Below, piece by piece: positions 7,703 to 15,774 of a stretch of DNA of 64,000 nucleotides. A program made the position numbers and the translations under genes. Source of the DNA: Actinomycetospora lemnae (lineage in GTDB: Bacteria > Actinomycetota > Actinomycetes > Mycobacteriales > Pseudonocardiaceae); contig NZ_JAQZAO010000011.1 of NCBI RefSeq assembly GCF_028737315.1, positions 100,173 to 164,172 of the forward strand, given 5' to 3'. Under the pieces are notes generated by a model. It was given only the letters and a program-made list of their open reading frames with translations. It did not search any database and was not told the DNA's origin. Numbering within the stretch: position 1 is the stretch's first letter; each line of letters opens with the position of its first letter.

Positions 7703-8540
7703 CCTGCATCGACTGGGTGCCCAGCGTCGCGAGGAGGTCGAGGCGGCCGCGGGCGTCGCTGCCCGGAGTGGGCGTGAAGACGAGCAGGCGCAGGTCGTCC
7801 TCGACGGTGGTGAGCGTGTCGCAGTCGAGCTCGACCTCGCCGACCTCGGGGTGCACCACCGTCTTGTGGCTCTGCTGGTGCCCGGCGACGACCCCGGAGT
7901 CCCAGAGGTCGGCGAACCACCTGCTGCCGGCGTACAGGTCCGCGACCAGCGCCGACAGCTCCGGGTCGTGGGGATAGCGGCTGGTGCTGCCGCGCAGGTC
8001 CGCGACCAGCGAGCGGGCCAGCGCGTCGCGCTCCTCGGGCGTGTGGCGCACCCGGTCGTCGGCCTCGCCGGTCGCGAAGAGCCGCCGGAGGGTGCTGCGG
8101 CCGCGCGGGTCGGTCGCGGACGGGTCACCCATGAGCGCCGCGTAGAGCGGGTTCCAGGCGATCAGCGTCCAGGTCGCGTCGAGGACGCCGACGGGGCTGT
8201 CGTGCAGCGCGTCGAGGATCCGGCGCACGCCGGACGGGATGCGCCGCGAGATGCGGCCGAGGTCGGGGGCGTGACCCGCGAGCCGGAACAGGTGCGCCTG
8301 CTCGGCGTCGGAGAGCCGCAGGGCCCGGGCCAGCGCGGCGCACACCTGCGCCGACGGGGTGCGGGTGCGGCCCTGCTCGAGGCGCACGACGTAATCGATG
8401 GAGATGCCGGCGAGCAGCGCCAGCTCCTCACGGCGCAGCCCCGGCGCGCGCCGGGGCGCGTTGACCGCCATCCCGACCTCGGCCGGGTCGGTGCGATCAC
8501 GCCAGGTGCGGAGGCTGGCGGCCAGCTCGCCGGTGCTCAC
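7680..8540 (-). CDS. XRE-family regulator with MmyB-like ligand-binding domain
   Basis: This 286-residue protein starts with a helix-turn-helix (residues about 5-80, core GLRREELALLAGISIDYVVRLEQGR). It continues with an MmyB-type sensor domain (DALHDSPVGVLDATWTLIAWNPLYAALMGD). This architecture is very common in actinobacteria, usually divergent from one oxidoreductase gene. Here it is divergent from an aldo/keto reductase at 8643, which is the likely target. GTG start at 8540. The intergenic region 8541-8642 contains the imperfect repeat GGTACGCGGGTTACC, a possible operator. Confidence 0.88.
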   Translation of the reverse strand: MSTGELAASLRTWRDRTDPAEVGMAVNAPRRAPGLRREELALLAGISIDYVVRLEQGRTRTPSAQVCAALARALRLSDAEQAHLFRLAGHAPDLGRISRRIPSGVRRILDALHDSPVGVLDATWTLIAWNPLYAALMGDPSATDPRGRSTLRRLFATGEADDRVRHTPEERDALARSLVADLRGSTSRYPHDPELSALVADLYAGSRWFADLWDSGVVAGHQQSHKTVVHPEVGEVELDCDTLTTVEDDLRLLVFTPTPGSDARGRLDLLATLGTQSMQVSPSPRG

Positions 8541-8642
8541 CCCCCGATCATCCGCTTCGGCGCCCCGTCGTGGGGGGTACGCGGGTTACCAGGACGATCC
8601 GTCGCTCCCCGATCACCGGACTCGGGACCAAAGGTAGGAGCC

Positions 8643-9497
8643 ATGACCACCCCCGCACTGACCGACCGTCTCGCGCTCGCCGACGACCTCGTCCTGACGC
8701 GGATGGGCTACGGCACCATGCAGCTCGCCGGTCCGGGCGTCATGGGCCCGCCACGCGACCGTGACGAGGCCGTCGCCGTCCTGCGCGAGGCCGTCGACCG
8801 CGGCGTCACCCACATCGACACCAGTGACTACTACGGCCCGTTCATCGTCAACGAGATCCTCCGCGAGGCCCTCTACCCGTACCCGGCGGACGTGCGGATC
8901 GTCACCAAGGTCGGCTGCCGGCGCGGTGAGGACGGCTCGTGGAACCTCGACACCTCGCCCGAGGAGCTGCGGCGCGAGGTGCACGAGAACCTCGACCGGC
9001 TCGGCCTCGAGGCCCTCGACGTCGTCAACCTGCGCGTCTCCGACGACCACAGCGAGTCCCTCGCCGAGGCCTTCCGGACGCTGGCCGAGCTGCGCGAGCA
9101 GGGCCTGATCCGCCACCTCGGGGTCAGCAACGTCTCCCCCGAGCAGCTCGCCGAGGCCCGCGACATCGCCCCGGTGGTGTGCGTGCAGAACCACTACAAC
9201 CTCGTGCACCGCACCGACGACGCGCTCGTCGACCACTGCGCCGCCGAGGGCATCGCCTACACGTCGTTCTTCCCGCTCGGCGGCTTCACGCCGCTGCAGT
9301 CGGACACGCTCGCCCAGGTCGCGGAGCGGGTCGGGGCGACCCCGCAGCAGACGGCGCTGGCCTGGCTGCTGCAGCGCTCGCCGACCATGCTGCTCATCCC
9401 CGGCACCTCGTCGCGGGCCCACCTGCGGGAGAACCTCGCGGCCGCCGACCTGGTGCTGCCCGCCGACGCGGTCGCCGAACTGGACGCGATCGGCTAG
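8643..9497 (+). CDS. Aldo/keto reductase
   Basis: A 284-residue (alpha/beta)8-barrel, NADPH-dependent carbonyl reductase. Recognisable elements are GYGTMQLAG near the N-terminus, THIDTSDYYG with the catalytic Asp and Tyr, IVTKVG with the catalytic Lys, the strand IRHLGVSN, and the C-terminal NADPH-binding segment LLIPGTSSRAHLREN. The ATG at 8643 follows AGGTAGGAG. It is divergent from the MmyB-type regulator at 7680-8540, which probably controls it. The physiological substrate is unknown. Confidence 0.9.
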   Translation: MTTPALTDRLALADDLVLTRMGYGTMQLAGPGVMGPPRDRDEAVAVLREAVDRGVTHIDTSDYYGPFIVNEILREALYPYPADVRIVTKVGCRRGEDGSWNLDTSPEELRREVHENLDRLGLEALDVVNLRVSDDHSESLAEAFRTLAELREQGLIRHLGVSNVSPEQLAEARDIAPVVCVQNHYNLVHRTDDALVDHCAAEGIAYTSFFPLGGFTPLQSDTLAQVAERVGATPQQTALAWLLQRSPTMLLIPGTSSRAHLRENLAAADLVLPADAVAELDAIG

Positions 9498-9559
9498 GTG
9501 ACGCGCGCGGGGGCCGGTGGCGTTGCGCGACCGGCCCTCCGCTCGGCAACCTACGGCGC

Positions 9560-10693
9560 GTGACCGCTCCCGACGCGGAGGCGCGCGCCCGCGTGCGTGC
9601 CCAGGCCCAGGGCATCGCCGCCGGCTGGTCGGCCCCGGACGCGCCGCCGTCCTGGGCGCTCACCGCCGAGCTCTTCCGGTCGATCGCGACCGAGCCCGAC
9701 CTGCTCCGGCTCGCGGCGGCCGTCCCGCTCGACCGCCTGCCGCCGCTGCTGCTCAGTGCCGCCGTGCGCTACCTCGTCGCGCGCCTGCGCCCCGACCCGC
9801 TGACGAGCTACTTCCCGTTCCCCGGCACCGGGCAGCCGCCGCTCGACGACGGCTTCCGCCCCGCGCTGCTCGCGTTCGCCCGCGAGCACGCCGGGGAGCT
9901 CGCCCAGCTCTGCGTCGAGCACCGCTACCAGATGAACGAGGTGGCGCGCAGCGCCGACGTGGTCGCCGTCCTCGGCCAGACGGACGGACACCGCCTCGAC
10001 CCCGACCGGCCGATCGCGCTGGTCGACCTCGGCACCGGCGCCGGGCTGGGCCTGCACCTCGACCGCTACCGCTACCGCTTCGGCGACCGGATCCTCGGTG
10101 ACGACGACGCCGCGCTGACCATCGCCCCCGAGCTGCGCGGACGCCCCGCCCCGCTGCCCGAGCGCCTGCCGCCGATCGCCGCGCGCCTCGGGGTCGACGT
10201 CGAGCCCCTGGACCTCGAGGACCGGCGCGTCCACGACTGGCTCGCCGCCTGCATCCCGCCCGAGACCTCGGCGGTCGACCGGTTCGCCGCGGCGTCCGCC
10301 GTCGCCCGCGCGCACCCCGTGACGACGGTGCGCGCCGACCTCGCCGACGACCTCCCCGGCCTCTGCGCGGGGCTGCCCGACGACGCGCTGCTCGTGCTCG
10401 TCGACACCTACGTCCACGTGTTCCTCACCGACGACGAGCGCGCCCGCTTCCGCCGCCAGCTCACGCAGCTCGGCCGCGACGTCGAGTGGATCTCGGTGGA
10501 CCCGCTCGTGCCGCTGGGCGCCGACGGCCGCGAGAGCACCCAGTACCTCCGGGTCCCGCCGCGGGCGCTGGAGGCCACGCGCGCGGGCGTCACCGGCGTC
10601 ATCGGCCGGCTGTCGGTGCGCCGGGACGGGGCGACGTCGGGCGAGATCCTGGGCCTGGCGCATCCGGGTGGGGCGTGGCTGGAGTGGCTGTGA
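9560..10693 (+). CDS. DUF2332 domain-containing protein
   Basis: The product has 377 residues, is cytosolic, and matches the actinobacterial DUF2332 family. Markers are the N-terminal QAQGIAAGWSAPDAPPSWA, the central EVARSADVVAVLG and DLGTGAGLGLHLDRYRY segments, and the C-terminal end GGAWLEWL. No biochemical function is known for the family. The GTG at 9560 lies 7 nt after CAACCT, which suggests a leaderless mRNA. The 3' end overlaps the convergent MFS gene by 95 bp, an unusually long antisense overlap. Confidence 0.8.
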   Translation: MTAPDAEARARVRAQAQGIAAGWSAPDAPPSWALTAELFRSIATEPDLLRLAAAVPLDRLPPLLLSAAVRYLVARLRPDPLTSYFPFPGTGQPPLDDGFRPALLAFAREHAGELAQLCVEHRYQMNEVARSADVVAVLGQTDGHRLDPDRPIALVDLGTGAGLGLHLDRYRYRFGDRILGDDDAALTIAPELRGRPAPLPERLPPIAARLGVDVEPLDLEDRRVHDWLAACIPPETSAVDRFAAASAVARAHPVTTVRADLADDLPGLCAGLPDDALLVLVDTYVHVFLTDDERARFRRQLTQLGRDVEWISVDPLVPLGADGRESTQYLRVPPRALEATRAGVTGVIGRLSVRRDGATSGEILGLAHPGGAWLEWL

Positions 10694-11921
10694 GCGTCCG
10701 GAACGCCGGCGCGAGCAGCGCGACGACCACGACGACGCCGACGAGCCCGGCGAGCACGAGCCCCGCGACGGGCAGTCCGGCGCCGGCCGCGACGGCGGCC
10801 AGCGGGGCACTCGTCACCGCCGGGGCCGCGAGCACCACCGTGTTCTGCGCGCCGAGCACGCGCCCGCGCATCGCGTCCGGCGTGGCCTCGACGACGACCA
10901 CGCCGAGCAGGGCGCCCGCCGGCGCGTAGGTCAGCCCGACGAGCGCGGCGCCGGCGAGCACGAGCCACGGCGAGGACATCGCGCCGACCGCCGCGAACCC
11001 GGCGAGCGTGCCGGTCATGCCGACGACGAACCAGGTCCGGCGGCGCAGCCGCGCGGCGACCGCGGCGTGGAGCGCGGACCCGGCGACGCTGCCGCCGGCG
11101 AACGCGCTGAGGGTCAGCCCGGTGAGCGCGGGCAGGCCGACGTCGCTGAAGTAGGCGGGCATCAGCGTCGTCTGCAGCGAGCTGATGACCGCCGCGAACA
11201 TCGCCGTGAGCAGCGTGGCGCCCAGGACCGGGCGGTGGCGGGCGAGGAAGCGCCAGGCGACGACGAGGTCGCGGCCGGCCCGCCGCAGCGCGGCTCCGGC
11301 GCCGACCGGGTCCGGGTCGTCCCCCCGGTCGACGGCGCCGGTCTCCCCGGTTCGAGGGTCGAGGCGCAGGGCGGTCAGGGCCGCGAGCAGGCTCGTCCCG
11401 GCGGTGGCGAGCATGAGCGTCGGCGACGGCCCGAGCACCCCGACGAGCAGCCCGCCGACGCCCGGACCGGCGAGGACGAGCACGTTCGCCACGGTCTCGC
11501 GCGTCGCGACGAGCCGGTCGAGGGAGCCCGCCCCGAGGTGCGCCAGCGCCGGCAGCAGGGTCTCGCGCGCCGTCATCCCCGGCACCCGGATGACCGCCCC
11601 GAGCACGCCGAGCACGAGGAACCAGGCCATGTCCAGGCCCCACAGCGCGTCGACGACGGGTAGCGCGGCGATCGTGGCGGCGGCCAGCACGTCGCCGGCG
11701 ATCGACACCCGTCGCCGGTCGACGCGGTCGACGATCAGCCCGGACACGAGCCCGGCCGCCGCCGAGGCCGCCGTGGTCGTGGTGGCGAGGACGCCCGCGG
11801 CGAGGACGTCGCCGGTGCGGGCGAGCACGAGCAGCGGCATCACCACCGAGGAGATGCCGGCCCCGAGCAGCGAGAGCCCGTACGACGCGAAGTAGAGCGG
11901 GGCGGTCCCGCGAGCGACCAC
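10599..11921 (-). CDS. MFS efflux transporter (MerR-linked)
   Basis: A 440-residue protein with about 12 membrane helices and a loop-2 motif variant (SGLIVDRVDRRRVSIAGD), typical of drug/metabolite efflux MFS proteins. I place the start at the GTG at 11921 because GGGAGG lies 4 nt upstream and the first helix follows at once. It is divergent from a MerR-type regulator whose promoter contains a perfect 21-bp palindrome, so drug-responsive control is likely. The proline-rich C-terminal tail overlaps the DUF2332 gene on the other strand. The substrate is unknown. Confidence 0.85.
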   Translation of the reverse strand: MVARGTAPLYFASYGLSLLGAGISSVVMPLLVLARTGDVLAAGVLATTTTAASAAAGLVSGLIVDRVDRRRVSIAGDVLAAATIAALPVVDALWGLDMAWFLVLGVLGAVIRVPGMTARETLLPALAHLGAGSLDRLVATRETVANVLVLAGPGVGGLLVGVLGPSPTLMLATAGTSLLAALTALRLDPRTGETGAVDRGDDPDPVGAGAALRRAGRDLVVAWRFLARHRPVLGATLLTAMFAAVISSLQTTLMPAYFSDVGLPALTGLTLSAFAGGSVAGSALHAAVAARLRRRTWFVVGMTGTLAGFAAVGAMSSPWLVLAGAALVGLTYAPAGALLGVVVVEATPDAMRGRVLGAQNTVVLAAPAVTSAPLAAVAAGAGLPVAGLVLAGLVGVVVVVALLAPAFRTLTATPATPHPDAPGPGSRPTSPRPGAPTAGR

Positions 11922-12018
11922 GACGCCTCCCTGGTGTCGGACGGGCGGGACGCCGCCCAGGAGGCACCCGGCCGTCGGGGCACGCTCAAGCCCGCGCGGG
12001 TCGTGACCCGGGACACGC

Positions 12019-12049
12019 TTGACCGTGCCGCAGCGGCACGGTCTCCACT
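12019..12049 (+). promoter_or_regulatory. MerR-type promoter with palindromic operator
   Basis: TTGACC (12019-12024) and TCCACT (12044-12049) are separated by 19 bp. ACCGTGCCGC (12022-12031) and GCGGCACGGT (12033-12042) form a perfect 21-bp palindrome around A12032. An over-long spacer filled by a dyad is the hallmark of promoters activated by MerR-family proteins through DNA untwisting. It lies 45 bp before the merR-like start and faces it, implying autoregulation; the MFS gene reads away from the same region. Confidence 0.7.
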
Positions 12050-12093
12050 GTGGTGGACGCACCCGTACCGGACGTCCCGGGAGGAACCGACCC

Positions 12094-12855
12094 ATGGGGT
12101 GGAGCACCCGCCAGCTCGCCGAGCTCTCGGGCACGACGCTGCGCGCCGTGCGGCACTACCACGAGGTGGGCCTGCTCGAGGAGCCCGCGCGGCGCGCCAA
12201 CGGCTACAAGCAGTACGGGGTGGCGCACCTCGTGCGCGTGCTGCGGATCAAGCGGCTCACCGACCTCGGCTTCTCCCTGGCCCAGATCGCCGAGATGGGC
12301 GACACCGAGGAGCACCCCGAGCAGGCCCTGCGCGCCCTCGACGCCGAGCTCGCGGCGACGATCGAGCGGCTGCAGCGGGCGCGGCTCGAGCTCGCGACGA
12401 TCCTGCAGCGCCACGCGCCCGCCGCCCTGCCGCCCGAGCTCGGCCCCCTCGCCGACGCCGACATGTCCGACGCCGACCGGTCCCTGGTCGTGGTGCTGAG
12501 CCGGGTGCTCGGGGCCGAGAGCCTGCAGGCCTACGCGGACATGATCCGGGAGACGCCGACCGACCCGACCTTCACGGAGTTCGACGACCTGCCCGCCGAC
12601 GCCGACGAGGCCACGCGGCAGGACCTCGCCGAGCGCATGGCGCCGCCCGCCCACGCGGTGCGGACCGCCTACCCCGCCATGCGGGGCGTGGGGGACGCCA
12701 CGCTCCCGCTGGGCCGGCGGCGCGCGCAGGAGACGGTCGGGGTGGCCCTGCGCGAGCTCTACAACGAGGCGCAGCTCGACGTCATGGTGCGGCTCGAGGC
12801 CGCGATCGCCGAGCAGTTCCCCGGGTCGGAGGGCACGCCCCCTCAGGCCAGGTAG
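12094..12855 (+). CDS. MerR-family transcriptional regulator
   Basis: 253 residues. The N-terminal MerR winged helix covers about 3-70 (TRQLAELSGTTLRAVRHYHEVGLL; YKQYGVAHLVRVLRIKRLTDLGFSLAQI), followed by a coiled-coil dimerisation helix and a C-terminal helical sensor. The sensor carries no cysteine cluster, so metal sensing is unlikely and a small-molecule ligand more probable. The ATG follows GGGAGG. The gene sits behind its own MerR-type promoter and is divergent from an MFS pump, the probable target. It ends 13 bp inside the convergent phosphatase gene. Confidence 0.88.
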   Translation: MGWSTRQLAELSGTTLRAVRHYHEVGLLEEPARRANGYKQYGVAHLVRVLRIKRLTDLGFSLAQIAEMGDTEEHPEQALRALDAELAATIERLQRARLELATILQRHAPAALPPELGPLADADMSDADRSLVVVLSRVLGAESLQAYADMIRETPTDPTFTEFDDLPADADEATRQDLAERMAPPAHAVRTAYPAMRGVGDATLPLGRRRAQETVGVALRELYNEAQLDVMVRLEAAIAEQFPGSEGTPPQAR

Positions 12856-13508
12856 GAGGTGTCGTTCACCAGGCGGACCGAGGCCCCGCCGTCGGGCCAG
12901 AACTCGACGACCGACAGGCACGCCAGGTCGAGGTGCAGGCGGTAGAGCATCTGCGGTCCCGCGTCGAGGGCCCGGCGCAGGATCAGCTTGATCGGCGTGA
13001 CGTGGCTGACGACGACCACGGTCTCGCCGGGGTGGCGGCGCAGCAGGTCGTCGAGGGCGGCGTCCACGCGCCGGGACACCACGTCGAAGCTCTCGCCCCG
13101 CGGCGGGCTGACCGCGCTGTCGGAGAGCCAGGCCCGGTGGACCTCGGGGTCCTGGGCGGCGGCCTCCGAGAAGGTCAGGCCCTCCCAGGTGCCGAAGTCG
13201 GTCTCGGTGAGGCGCTCCTCGACGGTGATGCCGAGCCCGAGGACGCCCGCCACCGGCTCCGCGGTCTGCCGGGCCCGCAGGAGCGGCGAGCTGACCACCG
13301 TGCGGATGTGGCCGTCGGCGGCGACGTGCCGGGCGGCGAGCGCGGTCGCGGCGGCCGCGGCCTGCTCCAGGCCCTCGCGGGTGAGCTCGGGGTCGCCGCG
13401 GCCCGAGTAGCGCCGCTGGACCGACAGCGGGCTCTGCCCGTGGCGCAGCAGCAGCACCCGGGTCGGCGGGGTGCTCCCGCGGCCCGTCCACGACCCGGCG
13501 GTGCTCAC
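12843..13508 (-). CDS. Histidine phosphatase (phosphoglycerate mutase-like), standalone
   Basis: 221 residues with the RHG motif LLLRHGQSPLSVQRRYSG and the second catalytic His in VVVVSHVTPIKLILRRAL. The upstream neighbours, a zinc-ribbon coiled-coil protein and a Nif3-like protein, match the mycobacterial order Rv2230c-Rv2229c-Rv2228c. Rv2228c is a fusion of RNase HI and this acid phosphatase domain. Here there is no RNase H domain upstream of the phosphatase: the preceding gene ends with a 4-nt GTGA overlap at the GTG 13508. This is therefore the phosphatase half alone. The likely substrate is a small phosphoester such as alpha-ribazole phosphate, unproven. Confidence 0.85.
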   Translation of the reverse strand: MSTAGSWTGRGSTPPTRVLLLRHGQSPLSVQRRYSGRGDPELTREGLEQAAAAATALAARHVAADGHIRTVVSSPLLRARQTAEPVAGVLGLGITVEERLTETDFGTWEGLTFSEAAAQDPEVHRAWLSDSAVSPPRGESFDVVSRRVDAALDDLLRRHPGETVVVVSHVTPIKLILRRALDAGPQMLYRLHLDLACLSVVEFWPDGGASVRLVNDTSYLA

Positions 13509-14245
13509 GAGTTGGCCCCCTTGCCCGTCCGCACCACGATCGCCCCGCACTGCTCGCACCGCACGACGTCGTCCGGGGCGGCGGCGGTGATGTCGCGGAG
13601 CTCGCTGCGGTCCATCTCCAGGCGGCACGCCCCGCACCGGGCCCCGACGAGCTCGCCGGCCCCGGTCCCCGTCCGCGCGCGCAGCTGGTCGTAGAGCCCG
13701 ACGAGGTCCGCGGGCAGCTCCGCGGCCAGCGCGGTGCGCTCGGCGCCGCGGCGCTCCTCGAGCACGTCGAGATCGCCGATGGCGCCGTCGCGCCGCTCGA
13801 CGGCGTCGGCGAGCGCGGTCTCGGCGGCCTCGAGCCCCGCCTGCTCGTGGGCGAGGTCGGTCTCGGCGGCGTCGAGGCGTTCCATGACCTCGAGCTGCTC
13901 GTCCTCCAGCACCCCGCGACGACGGGCAAGGGTGTCGAGCTCGTGCGCCAGGTCGGTCATCTGCTTGGCCGACACGGTGCCCGAGTCCATGAGGCCGCGG
14001 TCGCGCTCCTCGCGGGTGCGGACCTGGGTGACCTCCTGCTCGAGCTTCGCGACCTCGCGGCCGAGGTCGCTCACCGAGGTCCGCGCGCGCACCACCGCGT
14101 CCCGGTGGCCCCGCACCGTCTTCTCGGCGTCCTCCACCGCGGTCTGCTCGGGCAGGGTGCTGCGCCGGTGCCGCGCCCGGGCGAGCTCGGCGTCGAGCGC
14201 CGCGAGGTCGAGGAGGCGGCGCTGGTCGGACGGGTCGGCCTTCAC
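13505..14245 (-). CDS. Coiled-coil protein with C4 zinc ribbon (Rv2229c-like)
   Basis: 246 residues. A long heptad-rich coiled coil fills residues about 10-190. It is followed by a zinc ribbon with the two knuckles RCGACRLEM and VRCEQCGAIVVR. This architecture matches the CT398/Rv2229c family (formerly DUF164), which is suspected of interacting with secretion or nucleic-acid machinery but has no settled function. The GTG start at 14245 overlaps the Nif3 gene stop by 4 nt and the stop overlaps the phosphatase start by 4 nt. All three are therefore one translationally coupled operon. Confidence 0.88.
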   Translation of the reverse strand: MKADPSDQRRLLDLAALDAELARARHRRSTLPEQTAVEDAEKTVRGHRDAVVRARTSVSDLGREVAKLEQEVTQVRTREERDRGLMDSGTVSAKQMTDLAHELDTLARRRGVLEDEQLEVMERLDAAETDLAHEQAGLEAAETALADAVERRDGAIGDLDVLEERRGAERTALAAELPADLVGLYDQLRARTGTGAGELVGARCGACRLEMDRSELRDITAAAPDDVVRCEQCGAIVVRTGKGANS

Positions 14246-15150
14246 GAGATCATCGCTCCTGCTCCGGCGGGCTCGGGCCCGGTGTCGTCGGCGGCGGCGC
14301 CGCCGCGCTGGGGGTCGCTGGGGTGGCCGAGGCTCCAGGCGTCGGTGCGGGCGGTCGACACGGTGACCTCCAGCCCCGGCGCCGCCGCCCGCAGCACGTC
14401 CGCGGCCTGCGCGCACCACGGGTGCTCGGAGGCCCAGTGCGCGACGTCGACCAGGGCGGGTGCGTCCGGCTCGGCGAGGTGGTCGGTGGCGGGGTGGTGG
14501 CGCAGGTCCGCGGTGACGTAGACGTCGACCCCGGCCGCGCGGGCCAGGTGCAGCATCGAGTCGCCGGCGCCGCCCGAGACGGCGACGCGCTGCACCGTGC
14601 GCTGCGGGTCGCCGCCGGCACGCACGCCCCACGCGGTCGCCGGCAGCGCGTCGGCGACGCGGCGGGTGAACGCGGCGAGCGTCTCCGGCGCCGCGAGCGT
14701 CCCGATCCGCCCGATCCCGACCCCGCCCTCTCTCCCGGCCGCGTCGTCCTGCGGCGCGAGCGGGCGCTCGACGGTGACGCCGAGGGCGGCGGCGAGCGCG
14801 TCGGACACGCCCGGGGCCGCGGCGTCGGCGTTGGTGTGGGCGCTGAACAGGGCGACCCCGTGGCGGATGAGCCGGTGGATCGCCGAGCCCTTCGGCGCCG
14901 TCGTCGCCACGGCGTGCACGCCGCGCAGCAGCAGCGGGTGGTGGGTGACGAGCAGGTCGACGCCGGCCGCGATCGCCTCGTCGATCACCGCGGGCAGCGG
15001 GTCGACGGCCACGAGCACCCGGCCCACCGGCGCCGCCGGGTCGCCGACCGTGAGCCCCACCGCGTCCCAGTCCTGCGCCAGCGCCGGCGGGTAGGCGGCC
15101 TCGAGCGCGGCGACGGCGTCGGCGACGGTGATCGCGGCGGCGGGGTGCAT
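14242..15150 (-). CDS. Nif3-like dinuclear metal-centre protein
   Basis: 302 residues from the ATG at 15150. Metal-ligand motifs of the Nif3/YbgI (GTP cyclohydrolase I type 2) family are present: LLVTHHPLLLRGV with the HxxH-type pair, LFSAHTNAD, and the C-terminal LVDVAHWASEHPW. The family forms toroidal hexamers that bind two metal ions; the biochemical role is not settled. It heads the operon with the zinc-ribbon and phosphatase genes, the same order as in mycobacteria. Start chosen because the family begins just before the ITVADAVAALE segment. Confidence 0.9.
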   Translation of the reverse strand: MHPAAAITVADAVAALEAAYPPALAQDWDAVGLTVGDPAAPVGRVLVAVDPLPAVIDEAIAAGVDLLVTHHPLLLRGVHAVATTAPKGSAIHRLIRHGVALFSAHTNADAAAPGVSDALAAALGVTVERPLAPQDDAAGREGGVGIGRIGTLAAPETLAAFTRRVADALPATAWGVRAGGDPQRTVQRVAVSGGAGDSMLHLARAAGVDVYVTADLRHHPATDHLAEPDAPALVDVAHWASEHPWCAQAADVLRAAAPGLEVTVSTARTDAWSLGHPSDPQRGGAAADDTGPEPAGAGAMIS

Positions 15151-15267
15151 AGGCGCCCATTCTGCCCACCGCCGTGGTGACGTACCGGTGCGGGCGGACG
15201 CCGGCGTGGGGGCGGTCCCCCGGACACGGCGCGCCACCGGACTTACACGCGCGGCGGCACCCACCAG

Positions 15268-15774
15268 GTGGAGCCGCGCATCGTGGAGGTCGCCGTGCGC
15301 TCGTCGGAGCCCCGGATCGAGCGCATCACGATCGTCCTGGGGCACGGCCAGACGGTCGCCGACGTCGTCGCGGTCAGGGAGCAGATCGCCGCGGCCTTCG
15401 ACGTGCCCCGCTTCGGCCTGACGGAGCTGCCCGGCCGGCGGCTCGAGATCGCGCTGCGGCCGGTGCTCCCGCAGGAGAGCCCGGTCGTCGAGGGGGTGCC
15501 GTCGTCCGACGACGGAACCGCCTCAGCGGTCGGGGCCTCCGCACGGCGACTCAGAGCAGCAGGACGACGGCGATCGCGAGGACGACCAGGACCACGACGA
15601 CGATCACCCAGCGGAACGCGCGCACGTGCGGCGGCGGTTCGATCACGAGGCGGGCTCCTCGGCGGGCGCGGCGACGGCGGTCGGCGGCGGGAGCGGCAGG
15701 CGCCCCCGCTCGGCGAGCCAGCGCAGGGGCGCCAGGGCGGTGTGGCGGTCGCCCGGGTCCCAGCCCGTGCGTGA
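15268..15774 (+). CDS. Hypothetical protein (doubtful; overlaps the GTPase operon antisense)
   Basis: This open frame starts with GTG at 15268. The first ~85 residues look protein-like (alternating strands, e.g. PRIERITIVLGHGQTVADVV) and lie in an otherwise gene-free gap. From about 15545 it runs antisense to the small membrane gene and the GTPase gene. There the product becomes an arginine-rich, low-complexity tail typical of an antisense shadow. Either the true gene ends earlier and an indel hides its stop, or the tail is real. I do not recognise the family. Confidence 0.3.
   Translation: MEPRIVEVAVRSSEPRIERITIVLGHGQTVADVVAVREQIAAAFDVPRFGLTELPGRRLEIALRPVLPQESPVVEGVPSSDDGTASAVGASARRLRAAGRRRSRGRPGPRRRSPSGTRARAAAVRSRGGLLGGRGDGGRRRERQAPPLGEPAQGRQGGVAVARVPARA
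15551..15646 (-). CDS. 31-residue single-helix membrane peptide at the end of the GTPase operon
   Basis: The GTG at 15646 overlaps the stop of the upstream GTPase gene by 4 nt (GTGA), the same coupling seen at two other junctions of this operon. The product has a short N-terminus (IEPPPHVRAFRW) and then about 19 hydrophobic residues rich in Val, Leu and Ile to the end. It is a tail-anchored single-span peptide. Small size makes chance possible, but coupling and composition support a real gene. Its likely role is as a membrane partner or effector of the GTPase system. Confidence 0.6.
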   Translation of the reverse strand: MIEPPPHVRAFRWVIVVVVLVVLAIAVVLLL

